Positions 41,203 to 49,633 of a stretch of DNA of 64,000 bases are shown piece after piece; the stretch's first letter is position 1, and every line of letters begins with the position of its first letter. A program made the position numbers and the translations under genes. The notes below the pieces were generated by a model that was not told the origin of the DNA, did not search any database, and was given only the letters and a program-made list of their open reading frames with translations. Source of the DNA: Streptomyces sp. ALI-76-A. GTDB taxonomy: Bacteria; Actinomycetota; Actinomycetes; Streptomycetales; Streptomycetaceae. Where the stretch lies: contig NZ_JASVWB010000002.1 in assembly GCF_030287445.1 (NCBI RefSeq), positions 5,952,001 to 6,016,000 on the forward strand, given 5' to 3'.

Positions 41203-41874
41203 TCAGAACAGCCGCAGCTTGTCGTCCTCGATGCCGCGCAGGGCGTTGTAGTCGAGGACCGTGCAGCCGATGCCGCGGTCGGTGGCGAGGACGCGGGCCT
41301 GCGGCTTGATCTCCTGCGCGGCGAAGATGCCGCGCACCGGGGCCAGATGGGGATCGCGGTTCAACAGCTCCAGGTAGCGCGTGAGTTGCTCCACGCCGTC
41401 GATCTCGCCGCGCCGTTTGATCTCCACCGCGACGGTCTGTCCGTCCGCGTCCCGGCACAGGATGTCGACCGGACCGATCGCCGTCATGTACTCGCGGCGG
41501 ATGAGGGTGTAGCCCTCGCCGAGGGTCTCGATGCGGTCGGCGAGCAGCTCCTGGAGGTGCGCTTCCACGCCGTCCTTGATCAGGCCCGGGTCCACGCCCA
41601 GTTCGTGCGAGGAGTCGTGGAGGACTTCCTCCATCGTGATGATGAGCTTCTCGCCCGCCTTGTTGACGACGGTCCAGACGCCTTCCTCGTCGCCGGAGCC
41701 CTCCTTCAGCGTGCAGGGCGGCGACATCCAGTTCAGGGGCTTGTAGGCCCGGTCGTCCGCGTGGATCGAGACGCTGCCGTCCGCCTTCACCAGGATCAGA
41801 CGGGGGGCCGAGGGCAGGTGGGCGGTGAGCCGGCCCGCGTAGTCGACGGAGCATCGGGCAATGACGAGACGCAT
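41203..41874 (-). CDS. nucS: mismatch-specific endonuclease NucS/EndoMS
   Basis: The 223-residue protein has an N-terminal DNA-binding domain and a C-terminal nuclease domain with the PD-(D/E)XK-like pattern GPVDILCRD...VAVEIKRRG. It cuts both strands at G-T and related mismatches and is the core of the MutS-independent mismatch repair used by actinobacteria. The C-terminal LRLF ends in the motif position used for sliding-clamp contact. TAGCGT at 41888-41883 lies 8 bases before the ATG, so the message is probably leaderless. Confidence 0.95.
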   Translation of the reverse strand: MRLVIARCSVDYAGRLTAHLPSAPRLILVKADGSVSIHADDRAYKPLNWMSPPCTLKEGSGDEEGVWTVVNKAGEKLIITMEEVLHDSSHELGVDPGLIKDGVEAHLQELLADRIETLGEGYTLIRREYMTAIGPVDILCRDADGQTVAVEIKRRGEIDGVEQLTRYLELLNRDPHLAPVRGIFAAQEIKPQARVLATDRGIGCTVLDYNALRGIEDDKLRLF

Positions 41875-42174
41875 GGTCGGCAACGCTACTCGACGGGCAC
41901 AGGTCCACGCGATTCGCCCTCCCGCCGCCCCGCCGGTGCCCGCGCTGGAGGGTCAGTGGTCCGTCCCTCTTGTTCTGGTAAACCCCTGTTCGGTTATGGC
42001 CGATTGTGTGCCCAATGAGGCCTGGCTATGTACGCATTCTCCTGGTGCGGGCCCCGTACGGTGCTTACCGTAGTAAACGGGAGGTCGCGAGTCGTGTACG
42101 CAGCGTGTTTACGTCGCGAACTCCCTTTATCTGTCCGGCAACCCCTGCTGACCGGGGGTGCGAGAGGAGAACCC

Positions 42175-42567
42175 ATGTCGCTCGACGTCTCACCGGCCCT
42201 ACTCGAACAGGCCGAGCGAGGCGAGGTCGACGAAGCTGCCTTCGTCGACTGCGTCCGGACCTCCCTGCCCTACGCATGGGAGATGATCAGCTCCCTGGTG
42301 GCCCAGCTGAAGGTGGACGGCGGCCAGTTCGCCGACAACCAGACGCCTCCGCCGGACGAGCAGGCACGCGGTCAACTGCTGCGTGCGCTTGCGAGTGACG
42401 CGATACGCGGCGCGCTGCAACGGCACTTCGGTGTCCGGCTGGCATTCCAGAACTGCCACCGGGTGGCCGTGTTCCCGTTGGACTCCTCCGTCGACGGGAC
42501 ACTGGCCCGCTTCACCTCGGCGCGCAACCAGCTCCTGAACCAGTCCCCGGAGCTCAGGGACTGCTGA
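42175..42567 (+). CDS. conserved actinobacterial protein, SCO5389 family
   Basis: The 130-residue soluble protein reads MSLDVSPALLEQAERGEVDE at the start and has a central DNQTPPPDEQARGQLLRAL segment and a C-terminal SSVDGTLARFTSARNQLLNQ. I recognise it as the Streptomyces-specific family named for SCO5389, next to nucS. GAGAGGAGA precedes the ATG. No catalytic motif or membrane span is visible; function unknown. Confidence 0.88.
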   Translation: MSLDVSPALLEQAERGEVDEAAFVDCVRTSLPYAWEMISSLVAQLKVDGGQFADNQTPPPDEQARGQLLRALASDAIRGALQRHFGVRLAFQNCHRVAVFPLDSSVDGTLARFTSARNQLLNQSPELRDC

Positions 42568-42583
42568 CGCAGTGAGCCGTCGG

Positions 42584-42630
42584 CTTGCCGCTCCGTACGC
42601 GGGAGGTGCATTCAGTACCGGAGCGGCAAG
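42584..42630. terminator. bidirectional terminator
   Basis: CTTGCCGCTCCG at 42584-42595 pairs with CGGAGCGGCAAG at 42619-42630, extended by GTAC on each side with one bulge. It separates the convergent SCO5389-like gene and the LLM oxidoreductase gene. Confidence 0.88.
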
Positions 42631-42665
42631 CTCTCCACCGGACAGGGCCGTTCGGCCGGGACGGT

Positions 42666-43694
42666 TCAGCCGAGCTGCGGGATGACGTCGCCACCGAGCC
42701 GCCGTACGTTCTCCTCGGTGGCCGCGAGGTCTCCCGACCCCTCCACGAGCAGGGCGAAGCGGGTCACGCCGGTCCGCTCGCTGGTCGCCGCGAGCCGGTC
42801 GGCGCACAGCCGCGGAGTGCCCACCGGGTGCAGCCCGCAGAGCAGTTCGGTGTACGCCAGCGGGTCGCGCATCCGGCGCTCGCGGCCGTCCACCGTGACA
42901 TGGGCGCCGAGACCCTGCCTCAGCCAGCCCGGCATCGCCTTCGTCAGCGCCTCCACCGCGTCCTGGCGCCGGTCCGCGATCTGGCAGACGCCGGCCGAGA
43001 CATGGGCCGCCCCCAGGACCAGCTCCGGCGGATGGCCGCAGGCGCGCGCGTGCCTGCGCCACAGCGCGACCATCTCGGCCTTCTCCTCGTCGCCCACGTG
43101 CATCCCGAGCAGCATCGGCAGCCCGCGCTCGGCGGCCAGCCGCACACTCGCCGGAGAGGTGCACGCGACGATCACCTCGGGGCCCGCGGTGTCGGTCAGC
43201 GCCTCGGACGGCCGCGGGACGACGGGCACTTCGCGGAAGGCGAAGCGTCCGCCGGACGATCCGACCGAGGGTTCGCGCAGCCAGCGCACCAGCAGATCGA
43301 GTGATTCCGGGAAGCCCGACTCGTACGCCTCCAGACCCGCACCGAACACCTCCAGGTCGACCCACGGTCCGCCGCGTCCCACGCCCAGCGAGAAGCGACC
43401 GCCGCTCGTCAGGTGCAGCAGCGCGGCCTGTTCACCGAGGGCGACGGGGTGCACGGTGGGCAGCACGCTGACGGCCGTGCCGACCCGGATGCGGCGGGTG
43501 CGGCCGAGCAGCAGGGCGGCCAGGGTGACCGCCGACGGGCAGGTGCCGTACGGCACGAAGTGGTGCTCGGCCAGCCAGACCGCGTCCAGCCCGGCCTCCT
43601 CGGCCACCTCGGCCGAGCGGACCGCGCGGTGCAGCGCCTCCCCCTCGCCCTGCCCCGGGAACTGGGCCGCCAACACGAAACTACCTACGCGCAT
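42666..43694 (-). CDS. LLM-class flavin-dependent oxidoreductase
   Basis: The 342-residue protein is a bacterial-luciferase-like TIM barrel: LDAVWLAEHHFVPYG, LLLGRTRRIRVGTAVSVLPTVHPV, LTSGGRFSLGVGRGG. It would use FMN or F420, and the reduced flavin would act on an unknown substrate. The ATG at 43694 was chosen because the barrel begins MRVGSFVL there and AGGAAA lies just upstream; longer frames add a sequence without resemblance. Confidence 0.9.
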   Translation of the reverse strand: MRVGSFVLAAQFPGQGEGEALHRAVRSAEVAEEAGLDAVWLAEHHFVPYGTCPSAVTLAALLLGRTRRIRVGTAVSVLPTVHPVALGEQAALLHLTSGGRFSLGVGRGGPWVDLEVFGAGLEAYESGFPESLDLLVRWLREPSVGSSGGRFAFREVPVVPRPSEALTDTAGPEVIVACTSPASVRLAAERGLPMLLGMHVGDEEKAEMVALWRRHARACGHPPELVLGAAHVSAGVCQIADRRQDAVEALTKAMPGWLRQGLGAHVTVDGRERRMRDPLAYTELLCGLHPVGTPRLCADRLAATSERTGVTRFALLVEGSGDLAATEENVRRLGGDVIPQLG

Positions 43695-43917
43695 CGCATT
43701 TCCTGCTTCCTTGGCTCCGACGCGGAGCTCCCCCACCGGGCATAACCGTCTGACACGTGCCGAAGACACGGCCTGGCGAAGAGATTTGCGGATTGTCTGC
43801 TGAATGGACCGCCCCGGAGGGGGACTTGTGGGGGTTGGTTCCCTACACCTACCCCGCGCCGGTGCCGCGTAGGCTGGACACGAGCCCTGCCTCCTGTATA
43901 GCCCCGTGAGGTGTCCT

Positions 43918-44250
43918 GTGTCCCCGCGTCGCAACCGACCCAAGGGTTCCGGCCTGTCCGGCCACAGTGCCGACGACGACCGGCCCGGCCGCTACGGCGG
44001 CTGGCAGATCGCGGAGGACTGGCAGGGCGAGCAGTGGAGCGTGCGGCACGTGGCCGGGGCGAGCGCCCAGGGCAAGGCGTACCGCTGCCCGGGCTGCGAG
44101 CAGCTGATCCCGGACGGCGTCCCGCACCTGGTGGCCTGGCCGCAGCACTCGGGTGTCGACGAGCGGCGCCACTGGCACAAGGCGTGCTGGAACGCGAAGG
44201 ACCGCCGCACCACGCGGGTGCAGCGGTCCAGGAACGCGCCGAGGTTCTGA
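43918..44250 (+). CDS. small basic protein with a Cys/His zinc-binding pattern
   Basis: The 110-residue protein has a charged N-terminus, a conserved middle (GGWQIAEDWQGEQWSVRHVAG) and a putative zinc knuckle CPGCEQLIP followed 20-odd residues later by HWHKACW. The spacing resembles the metal site of HNH nucleases and related DNA-binding domains, but no complete HNH motif is seen. Databases often label orthologues 'ATP/GTP-binding', which I find no motif for. GAGGTG precedes the GTG; TAGGCT at 43870-43875 is a possible -10. Confidence 0.8.
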   Translation: MSPRRNRPKGSGLSGHSADDDRPGRYGGWQIAEDWQGEQWSVRHVAGASAQGKAYRCPGCEQLIPDGVPHLVAWPQHSGVDERRHWHKACWNAKDRRTTRVQRSRNAPRF

Positions 44251-44282
44251 GCGCCCGGATTCTCGGGCGGACTACGGGCGGA

Positions 44283-45152
44283 CTACACGTCCCGCTTCTC
44301 CAGCAGCGCGTAGGCGCCGGCGAACGCGGCGGCCGTCACCCCGAGGGCGATCCACAGCGGGTCCCAGCCCGACGGGCCGGCCTCCGTGAGGGAGTTGGCG
44401 TAGAAGACGCTGAGCTGGTTCGGGATGGAGTACTCGACCAGGGCCTCGCGCAGGGCCTCCAGCGACTGGGAGAACATGAACAGGGCGATGACCAGCGGAG
44501 CCAGCACGAGCCCGATCATGATGGTGATCGCGCCCGCCGAGTGCCGGATGATCGAGCCGACGACGAGCGAGAGCAGCCCGAGCAGCGCGATGTAGACCGA
44601 GATGCCGACCGTGCCCTTCAGCCATTCCTGGCCGGTCGGTTCCCGGGTGCCGTCCAGCATGGCCACGTCCGCGAGGGCCACGACGAGGGCCGACACCAGC
44701 GTGACCGTGAACGCGACCACGAAGAACACGATCGCCTTCGCCGCGAGGACCCGGCCGCGGGACGGGCACGCGACCATCGTGGTGCGGATCATGCCGGTGC
44801 CGTACTCGGAGGCCGTGGTCAGCACGCCGAGAGTGATCACGCACATGCTGCCGAGCAGCAGCCCGAAGAAGCCGAACGACAGCGGGTTCTCGCCCTCCAG
44901 GCCACCCGGGTCGGTGTTGGCGGCGACCAGCGCGGCGGCCCCCAGTCCGATGCCGATGACCAGCAGCACGAACACGCCGAGCGTCCACATCGTGGAGCGC
45001 ACCGACTTGATCTTCGTCCACTCGGAGGCGATGGCGTGCCCGAGGTGCGTGCGCACCACCGGGATCGGCGAGGTGTAGCTCGGGTACGACGGTCCGGGCG
45101 CCGCCTGCCAGGCGGGCGCGGCCTGCGGCATCGGGGGCTGCGGGGTGCTCAT
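44283..45152 (-). CDS. ABC-2 type exporter permease
   Basis: The 289-residue protein has a Pro-rich cytoplasmic N-terminus (about 30 residues), then SEWTKIKSVRSTMWTLGVF, the hallmark of actinobacterial ABC-2 permeases, and six membrane spans, ending LLEKRDV. Its start overlaps the stop of the ATPase gene by 4 bases. Substrate unknown. It is a paralogue of the permease at 46592-47362. Confidence 0.93.
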   Translation of the reverse strand: MSTPQPPMPQAAPAWQAAPGPSYPSYTSPIPVVRTHLGHAIASEWTKIKSVRSTMWTLGVFVLLVIGIGLGAAALVAANTDPGGLEGENPLSFGFFGLLLGSMCVITLGVLTTASEYGTGMIRTTMVACPSRGRVLAAKAIVFFVVAFTVTLVSALVVALADVAMLDGTREPTGQEWLKGTVGISVYIALLGLLSLVVGSIIRHSAGAITIMIGLVLAPLVIALFMFSQSLEALREALVEYSIPNQLSVFYANSLTEAGPSGWDPLWIALGVTAAAFAGAYALLEKRDV

Positions 45153-46483
45153 CGGGCGTCCTCGGGCTTGGTCAGGTCGGAGGCGGGGGCGGAGGCCGGG
45201 GAGGAGGGAGCGGCCGGCACGGGGGCGGGCGGGGCCGAGGCAGCCGGGGCGGGCGGCGCGGCCGACGGGCCGGGAGCGGCGGCCGGAGCCTGCGCGTACG
45301 GGTTGGCCGGGCCGCCCGCGCCGGGAGCGGCACCGGGCGCCACCGGGGCCCCGTACGGGCCCGGAGCCGGCTGTCCCTGCGGCGCGGGCTGTCCGGGCGC
45401 GCCAGGCTGTTGCTGGGGCATCGGCTGCCCCGGCGCCCCCGCGAACGGCTGCCCGCCCTGCTGGGGCGGCGGCGGGGCGTACCAGCCCGGCTGTCCCTGC
45501 CCCGGCACCGGCATCGGCGGCTGCGCACCCGGCGGCAGCTGCTGCTGGAGCCCGGCCCGCTGGTCGGTCGTCGAGCGGTAGTCGACCGCGCCCTGGGTCA
45601 TCCGCATGTACGCCTCCTCCAGCGAGGCCTGGTGCGGCGACAGCTCCCACAGCCGGACGTCGGTGTCGTGCGCGATGTCGCTGATGCGCGGCAGGGGCAG
45701 CCCGGTGATCCGCAGCGCGCCGTCCTGCTCGTGCATCACGTGCCCGCCCGCCTCGGTGAGCGCGGAGAACAGCTTCTCGCGCAGCTGCGGCTCGGTGTCC
45801 GGCGTCCGCACCCGCGCGAAGTCGGCCGAGTTCGCCGAGATGAACTCCCGGATGCTCATGTCGGCGAGCAGCTGCCCGCGCCCGATGACGATCAGGTGGT
45901 CGGCGGTCACCGCCATCTCGCTCATGAGGTGGGAGGAGACGAAGACGGTACGGCCCTCCGCCGCGAGCGCCTTCATCAGGTTCCGCACCCAGAGGATGCC
46001 CTCGGGGTCGAGCCCGTTGACCGGCTCGTCGAACAGCAGCACCTGCGGGTCGCCGAGCAGCGCGGCGGCGATGCCGAGCCGCTGCCCCATACCGAGCGAG
46101 AAGCCCTTGGAGCGCTTCCTGGCCACGTCCTGGAGGCCGACGACGCCCAGCACCTCGTCGACCCGCCGGGCCGGGATGCCGGACAGCTGGGCCAGGCACA
46201 GCAGGTGGTTGCGCGCGGCCCGGCCGCCGTGCACGGCCTTGGCGTCCAGCAGCGCGCCCACCTGGCGGGGGGCGTTGGGCAGCTTGCGGTAGGGATAACC
46301 GCCGATCGTCACCTGGCCCGAGGTCGGGTTGTCCAGGCCGAGGATCATCCGCATCGTCGTCGACTTGCCCGAGCCGTTGGGCCCGAGGAAACCGGTGACG
46401 GCACCGGGCCGCACCTGGAAGGAAAGGTTGTACACAGCGGTCTTGTCGCCGTAGCGCTTCGTCAGGCCGACTGCCTCGATCAT
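45149..46483 (-). CDS. ABC transporter ATPase with a long Pro/Ala/Gly-rich C-terminal tail
   Basis: The 444-residue protein has a full ATPase domain in residues 1-220: Walker A GPNGSGKS at 34-41, signature FSLGMGQRLGIA, Walker B LLFDEPVNGLDPEG, and H-loop VSSHLMSEM. After the usual C-terminal ferredoxin-like region (to about 310) comes about 130 residues of Pro, Ala, Gln and Gly with repeated PGQP/PAPQG themes. This is roughly 130 longer than the paralogue at 47365-48320. The partner permease also begins with a Pro-rich stretch. The tail may help tether the pair, which is inference. Confidence 0.93.
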   Translation of the reverse strand: MIEAVGLTKRYGDKTAVYNLSFQVRPGAVTGFLGPNGSGKSTTMRMILGLDNPTSGQVTIGGYPYRKLPNAPRQVGALLDAKAVHGGRAARNHLLCLAQLSGIPARRVDEVLGVVGLQDVARKRSKGFSLGMGQRLGIAAALLGDPQVLLFDEPVNGLDPEGILWVRNLMKALAAEGRTVFVSSHLMSEMAVTADHLIVIGRGQLLADMSIREFISANSADFARVRTPDTEPQLREKLFSALTEAGGHVMHEQDGALRITGLPLPRISDIAHDTDVRLWELSPHQASLEEAYMRMTQGAVDYRSTTDQRAGLQQQLPPGAQPPMPVPGQGQPGWYAPPPPQQGGQPFAGAPGQPMPQQQPGAPGQPAPQGQPAPGPYGAPVAPGAAPGAGGPANPYAQAPAAAPGPSAAPPAPAASAPPAPVPAAPSSPASAPASDLTKPEDAR

Positions 46484-46591
46484 GCTCCGCACCCATCGCA
46501 AGGTTCAGGACAGCAGGGCACACGCCCCCGTAAGGGTTAGGAGCTTATCGGGACGCTGACGGTTCCGTTCAAATGAAAGCAAAGACCGGCC

Positions 46592-47362
46592 TCAGGCGTC
46601 CCTCTTCCTGAGCAGGACGTAACCCCCGATGAGCGCGGCGGCCACCCACAGCGCCATGATGCCGAGGCCGCCCCACGGGCCGTAGGGAGTGTCGTCGTCG
46701 ACCGGGGGCACCACCTGCATGATCTTGCTGCCGGCCTGGTCGGGCAGGTACCGGCCGATGTCCTCCGTCGCCGAGACGTTCCCCAGGATGTTGGAGATCA
46801 GGAAGAAGAACGGCATCAGGATGCCCAGCGACAGCATCGGCGAGCGGAGCATGGCGGCGACCCCCATCGAGAACATCGCGATCAGGGTCATGTAGAGCCC
46901 GCCGCCGATGACCGCGCGCAGCACACCCGTGTCCTCGATCGACGCCTTGTGCTCGCCGAGCATCGCCTGCCCCAGGAAGAAGGCGACGAAGCTGGTGGCC
47001 AGGCCCACCACGAGGGCGAGGCCGGTGGCCACCGCGATCTTGCTGACCAGGAAGGTCCCGCGCTGCGGCACGGCGGCCAGCGAGGTTCGGATCATGCCGG
47101 TGCTGTACTCGTTCGACACCACCAGCACCCCGAACACGATCATCGCGAGCTGACCGAGGCTCATGCCCGCGAAGCTGATGAACGTCGGGTCGAAGGAGGC
47201 CTGGTCGGTGCGGCTCATGTTGTCGAACTCGCTCTTCGACAGCGCCGAGATCAGCATGCCGAGCGCGATGGTGACGACCACGGCGAGGGAGAGCGTCCAC
47301 ACCGTGGACGCCACCGACCGGATCTTGGTCCATTCGGACTGGACGACCTGGATCGCCGCCAT
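46592..47362 (-). CDS. ABC-2 type exporter permease (second copy)
   Basis: The 256-residue permease starts MAAIQVVQSEWTKIRSVASTVWTL and has six spans, ending VLLRKRDA. It lacks the Pro-rich N-terminus of its paralogue at 44283-45152. Its ATG lies two bases after the stop of the (frameshifted) ATPase gene, so its expression normally depends on translation of that gene. Confidence 0.93.
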   Translation of the reverse strand: MAAIQVVQSEWTKIRSVASTVWTLSLAVVVTIALGMLISALSKSEFDNMSRTDQASFDPTFISFAGMSLGQLAMIVFGVLVVSNEYSTGMIRTSLAAVPQRGTFLVSKIAVATGLALVVGLATSFVAFFLGQAMLGEHKASIEDTGVLRAVIGGGLYMTLIAMFSMGVAAMLRSPMLSLGILMPFFFLISNILGNVSATEDIGRYLPDQAGSKIMQVVPPVDDDTPYGPWGGLGIMALWVAAALIGGYVLLRKRDA

Positions 47363-47364
47363 GC

Positions 47365-48320
47365 TCAGTTCCCCTTCCGGCCGTCGCCCCACCGCTGCTG
47401 TGCCAGCGGTGCTTCGAGCGGTGTGCCGTCGTGTGCGTGGTACTCGACCGACTCCGCGGTCAGCTGCATGAACGCTTCCTCCAGGGAGGCCCGCTGGGGA
47501 CTCAGCTCGTGCAGCACGAGCTGGTGCTGCGCGGCCAGCTCGCCGATGCGCTCGGACTTGTCGCCGTCGACCTCCAGCGTGCCGTTGCCGGCCTCCACGA
47601 CGGTGATCCCCGCGTCGTGCAGCACGTCGAGCAGGCGCTCGCGCTGCGGGGTGCGGATACGGACGTACGACCGCGAGTTCCGCGCGATGAAGTCGGCCAT
47701 GGTGGTGTCGGCGAGCAGCCGCCCCTGCCCGATGACGACGAGGTGGTCCGCGGTCAGCGCCATCTCGCTCATCAGGTGGGAGGAGACGAAGACCGTACGG
47801 CCCTGCGCGGCCAGCGACTTCATCAGGTTGCGGATCCAGTGGATGCCCTCGGGGTCGAGCCCGTTGACCGGCTCGTCGAACATCAGGATCCGGGGGTCGC
47901 CGAGCAGCGCGCCCGCGATGCCGAGCCGCTGCCCCATGCCCAGCGAGAAGCCCTTGGCCTTCTTCTTCGCCACCGAGGTGAGTCGAGCACCTCGTGCACC
48001 CGCTGCTTCGGGATGCCGTTGCTCTGCGCGAGGCACAGCAGGTGGTGGTAGGCGCTGCGCCCCCCGTGCATGGCCTTGGCGTCCAGCAGGGCGCCGATGT
48101 ACGTCAGCGGGTCCTTGAGCTGGTCGTAGTGCTTGCCGTCGATGCGGACGTCGCCGGCGGTGGGCCGGTCGAGGCCGAGCACCATGCGCATGGTCGTCGA
48201 CTTGCCGGCGCCGTTGGGGCCGAGGAAGCCCGTCACGATGCCGGGTCTGACGGCGAAGGTCAGATTGTTGACCGCCACTTTCTCGCCGTACCGCTTGGTG
48301 AGTCCTTCCAGCTCGATCAT
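47365..48320 (-). pseudogene. ABC transporter ATPase with a frameshift in the middle
   Basis: From the ATG at 48320 the frame encodes a normal ATPase N-terminus (MIELEGLTKRYGEK, Walker A GPNGAGKS) up to RVHEVLDS near 47982. The family sequence resumes in another frame with LTSVAKKKAKGFSLGMGQRL and runs on through LMFDEPVNGLDPEG and SSHLMSEM to the stop at 47365. Compared with its paralogue, about 3-4 residues (EVLD..GLTS) are missing, consistent with a 10-base deletion between short GAC repeats. Either the gene is inactivated, or the read has an error there. Frame recovery by slippage is unlikely. Confidence 0.85.
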
Positions 48321-48448
48321 GCGGACCACGCTAGGGCCCGGTTTCGGCCCATGCCACCCGAATCGGCAAACGGAAACCGGCAGGAGGGGCAACAACGGCG
48401 ACATCCGGTCGGCCGCGCACGCCGAGAACCGGCCGCGCACACCGAAGA

Positions 48449-48473
48449 CCCGCGCCCCCGAAGGGAACGCGGG
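48449..48473 (-). terminator. terminator of filP
   Basis: On the minus strand CCCGCG pairs with CGCGGG, and an inner CCC/GGG stem closes a TTCG tetraloop. It lies about 42 bases beyond the filP stop codon. Confidence 0.75.
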
Positions 48474-48514
48474 CCTCAGCAGTACTACGTCACACGCCGT
48501 ACCAGGTCACACGC

Positions 48515-49450
48515 TTACCGGGACTGCTGAGCCGGAACACCCCGGGAGATCGGCTCGTCGTCGGCCGGCGTGCTCGCGGCGGCCACCGCGGCGCCCGTGA
48601 GCGTGGCGAGCATCTCGCGCACGTTCGTCAGCTGGGCGTTGATCGAGTCGCGGCGGTTGGTGAGCGCCGCCAGCTCGCGCTCGGACTCCGAACGGATGCG
48701 GTCCGCCTTCGCGTTCGCGTCCGCGACGATGTCCTCGGCCTGGCGCTGCGCCGTCTCGACGGTCTGACGGGCACGACGCTCGGCGTCCGTGCGCAGCTTC
48801 TCCGCTTCCAGACGCAGCTGCTCCGCGCGGTGCTCGATCTCCGCGAGACGCTTCTCCGCCTTCTGCTGACGCGAGGCCAGGTCGCGCTCGGACTGCTCGC
48901 GACGCTTGGCCAGGTTCGTCTCGAAGTCGGCGGCGGCCTGCGCGGCCTTGGCGCGGGTCTCCTCGAAGAGGGCGTCGGCCTCCTCACGCTTGGACTGCGC
49001 GTCCTTCTGCGCCTCGGAGCGCAGCTGCGACGCCTCGCTCTTGGCCTTCTCGACGATCCGGACGCCCTCGTCCTCGGCCTTGGCCTTGCGCTCCGCAGAG
49101 AACGATTCTGCGTCGTTGCGAACCTGCTGGGCCGCCGACTCGGCGAGCTCGCGGTGCTGTTCGGCCGCGCGGCGGGCCTCCTCGCGCAGGTCCTTGGCCT
49201 CTTCCTCGGCGAGGCGGAGGATCTTCTCGACACGTGCGCCGAGACCGGCGTACGACGGCTCTGCGTCGCTGACCTGAGCCTGGGCGTTCTGCGTCTCGAG
49301 GTGGAGCTCCTCGATGCGCTTTTCCAGAGCAGTGATACGGGCCAGAGCGCTGTCACGGTCGGAGACGAGCTTCGAGATGCGTTCGTCCACCTGAGCGCGG
49401 TCGTATCCACGCCGCACAAGCTCGAAGCCGTAGGGGGAAGTGTCGCTCAT
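48515..49450 (-). CDS. filP: FilP, intermediate-filament-like coiled-coil protein
   Basis: The 311-residue protein opens with a short DivIVA-like head (MSDTSPYGFELVRRGYDRAQVDERI) and continues as an almost unbroken coiled coil rich in Ala, Glu, Arg and Gln from about residue 30 to 280. The tail is short and flexible. This length and position, directly downstream of the giant coiled-coil gene scy, match FilP of S. coelicolor. FilP forms a filament network behind growing hyphal tips and contacts DivIVA. Its identity as filP rests on this synteny and on the fold. Confidence 0.94.
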   Translation of the reverse strand: MSDTSPYGFELVRRGYDRAQVDERISKLVSDRDSALARITALEKRIEELHLETQNAQAQVSDAEPSYAGLGARVEKILRLAEEEAKDLREEARRAAEQHRELAESAAQQVRNDAESFSAERKAKAEDEGVRIVEKAKSEASQLRSEAQKDAQSKREEADALFEETRAKAAQAAADFETNLAKRREQSERDLASRQQKAEKRLAEIEHRAEQLRLEAEKLRTDAERRARQTVETAQRQAEDIVADANAKADRIRSESERELAALTNRRDSINAQLTNVREMLATLTGAAVAAASTPADDEPISRGVPAQQSR

Positions 49451-49548
49451 GGGGTTCCTGTCGAATGAGACCGGTGAGGTGATAGGGGGAATCCTAGGGG
49501 CCGAAGCGGTGTGTCATCGAGCGGATGCGTGTTTGATCTGGAGAATGA

Positions 49549-49563
49549 CACCCCTTTTGGGTG
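49549..49563 (-). terminator. small hairpin between scy and filP
   Basis: On the minus strand CACCC and GGGTG flank a short A-rich loop, directly after the duplicated scy-end sequence. The five-pair stem is weak, so a terminator function is uncertain; it may only mark mRNA processing. Confidence 0.35.
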
Positions 49564-49564
49564 G

Positions 49565-49585
49565 CTAACCGTCGGACGACTTGCC
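49565..49585 (-). repeat. 21-base echo of the scy 3' end
   Basis: These 21 bases match the last seven codons of scy, stop included (49634-49654), at 19 of 21 positions in the same orientation. Read on the minus strand they would encode GKSSDG and a TAG, against GKSSEG and TAG in scy. The two copies are 69 bases apart. Confidence 0.8.
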
Positions 49586-49633
49586 AAAGACTTGGTCAAA
49601 GGCCCCAGAACGCACCGGAATCCGCTCTCTGTT

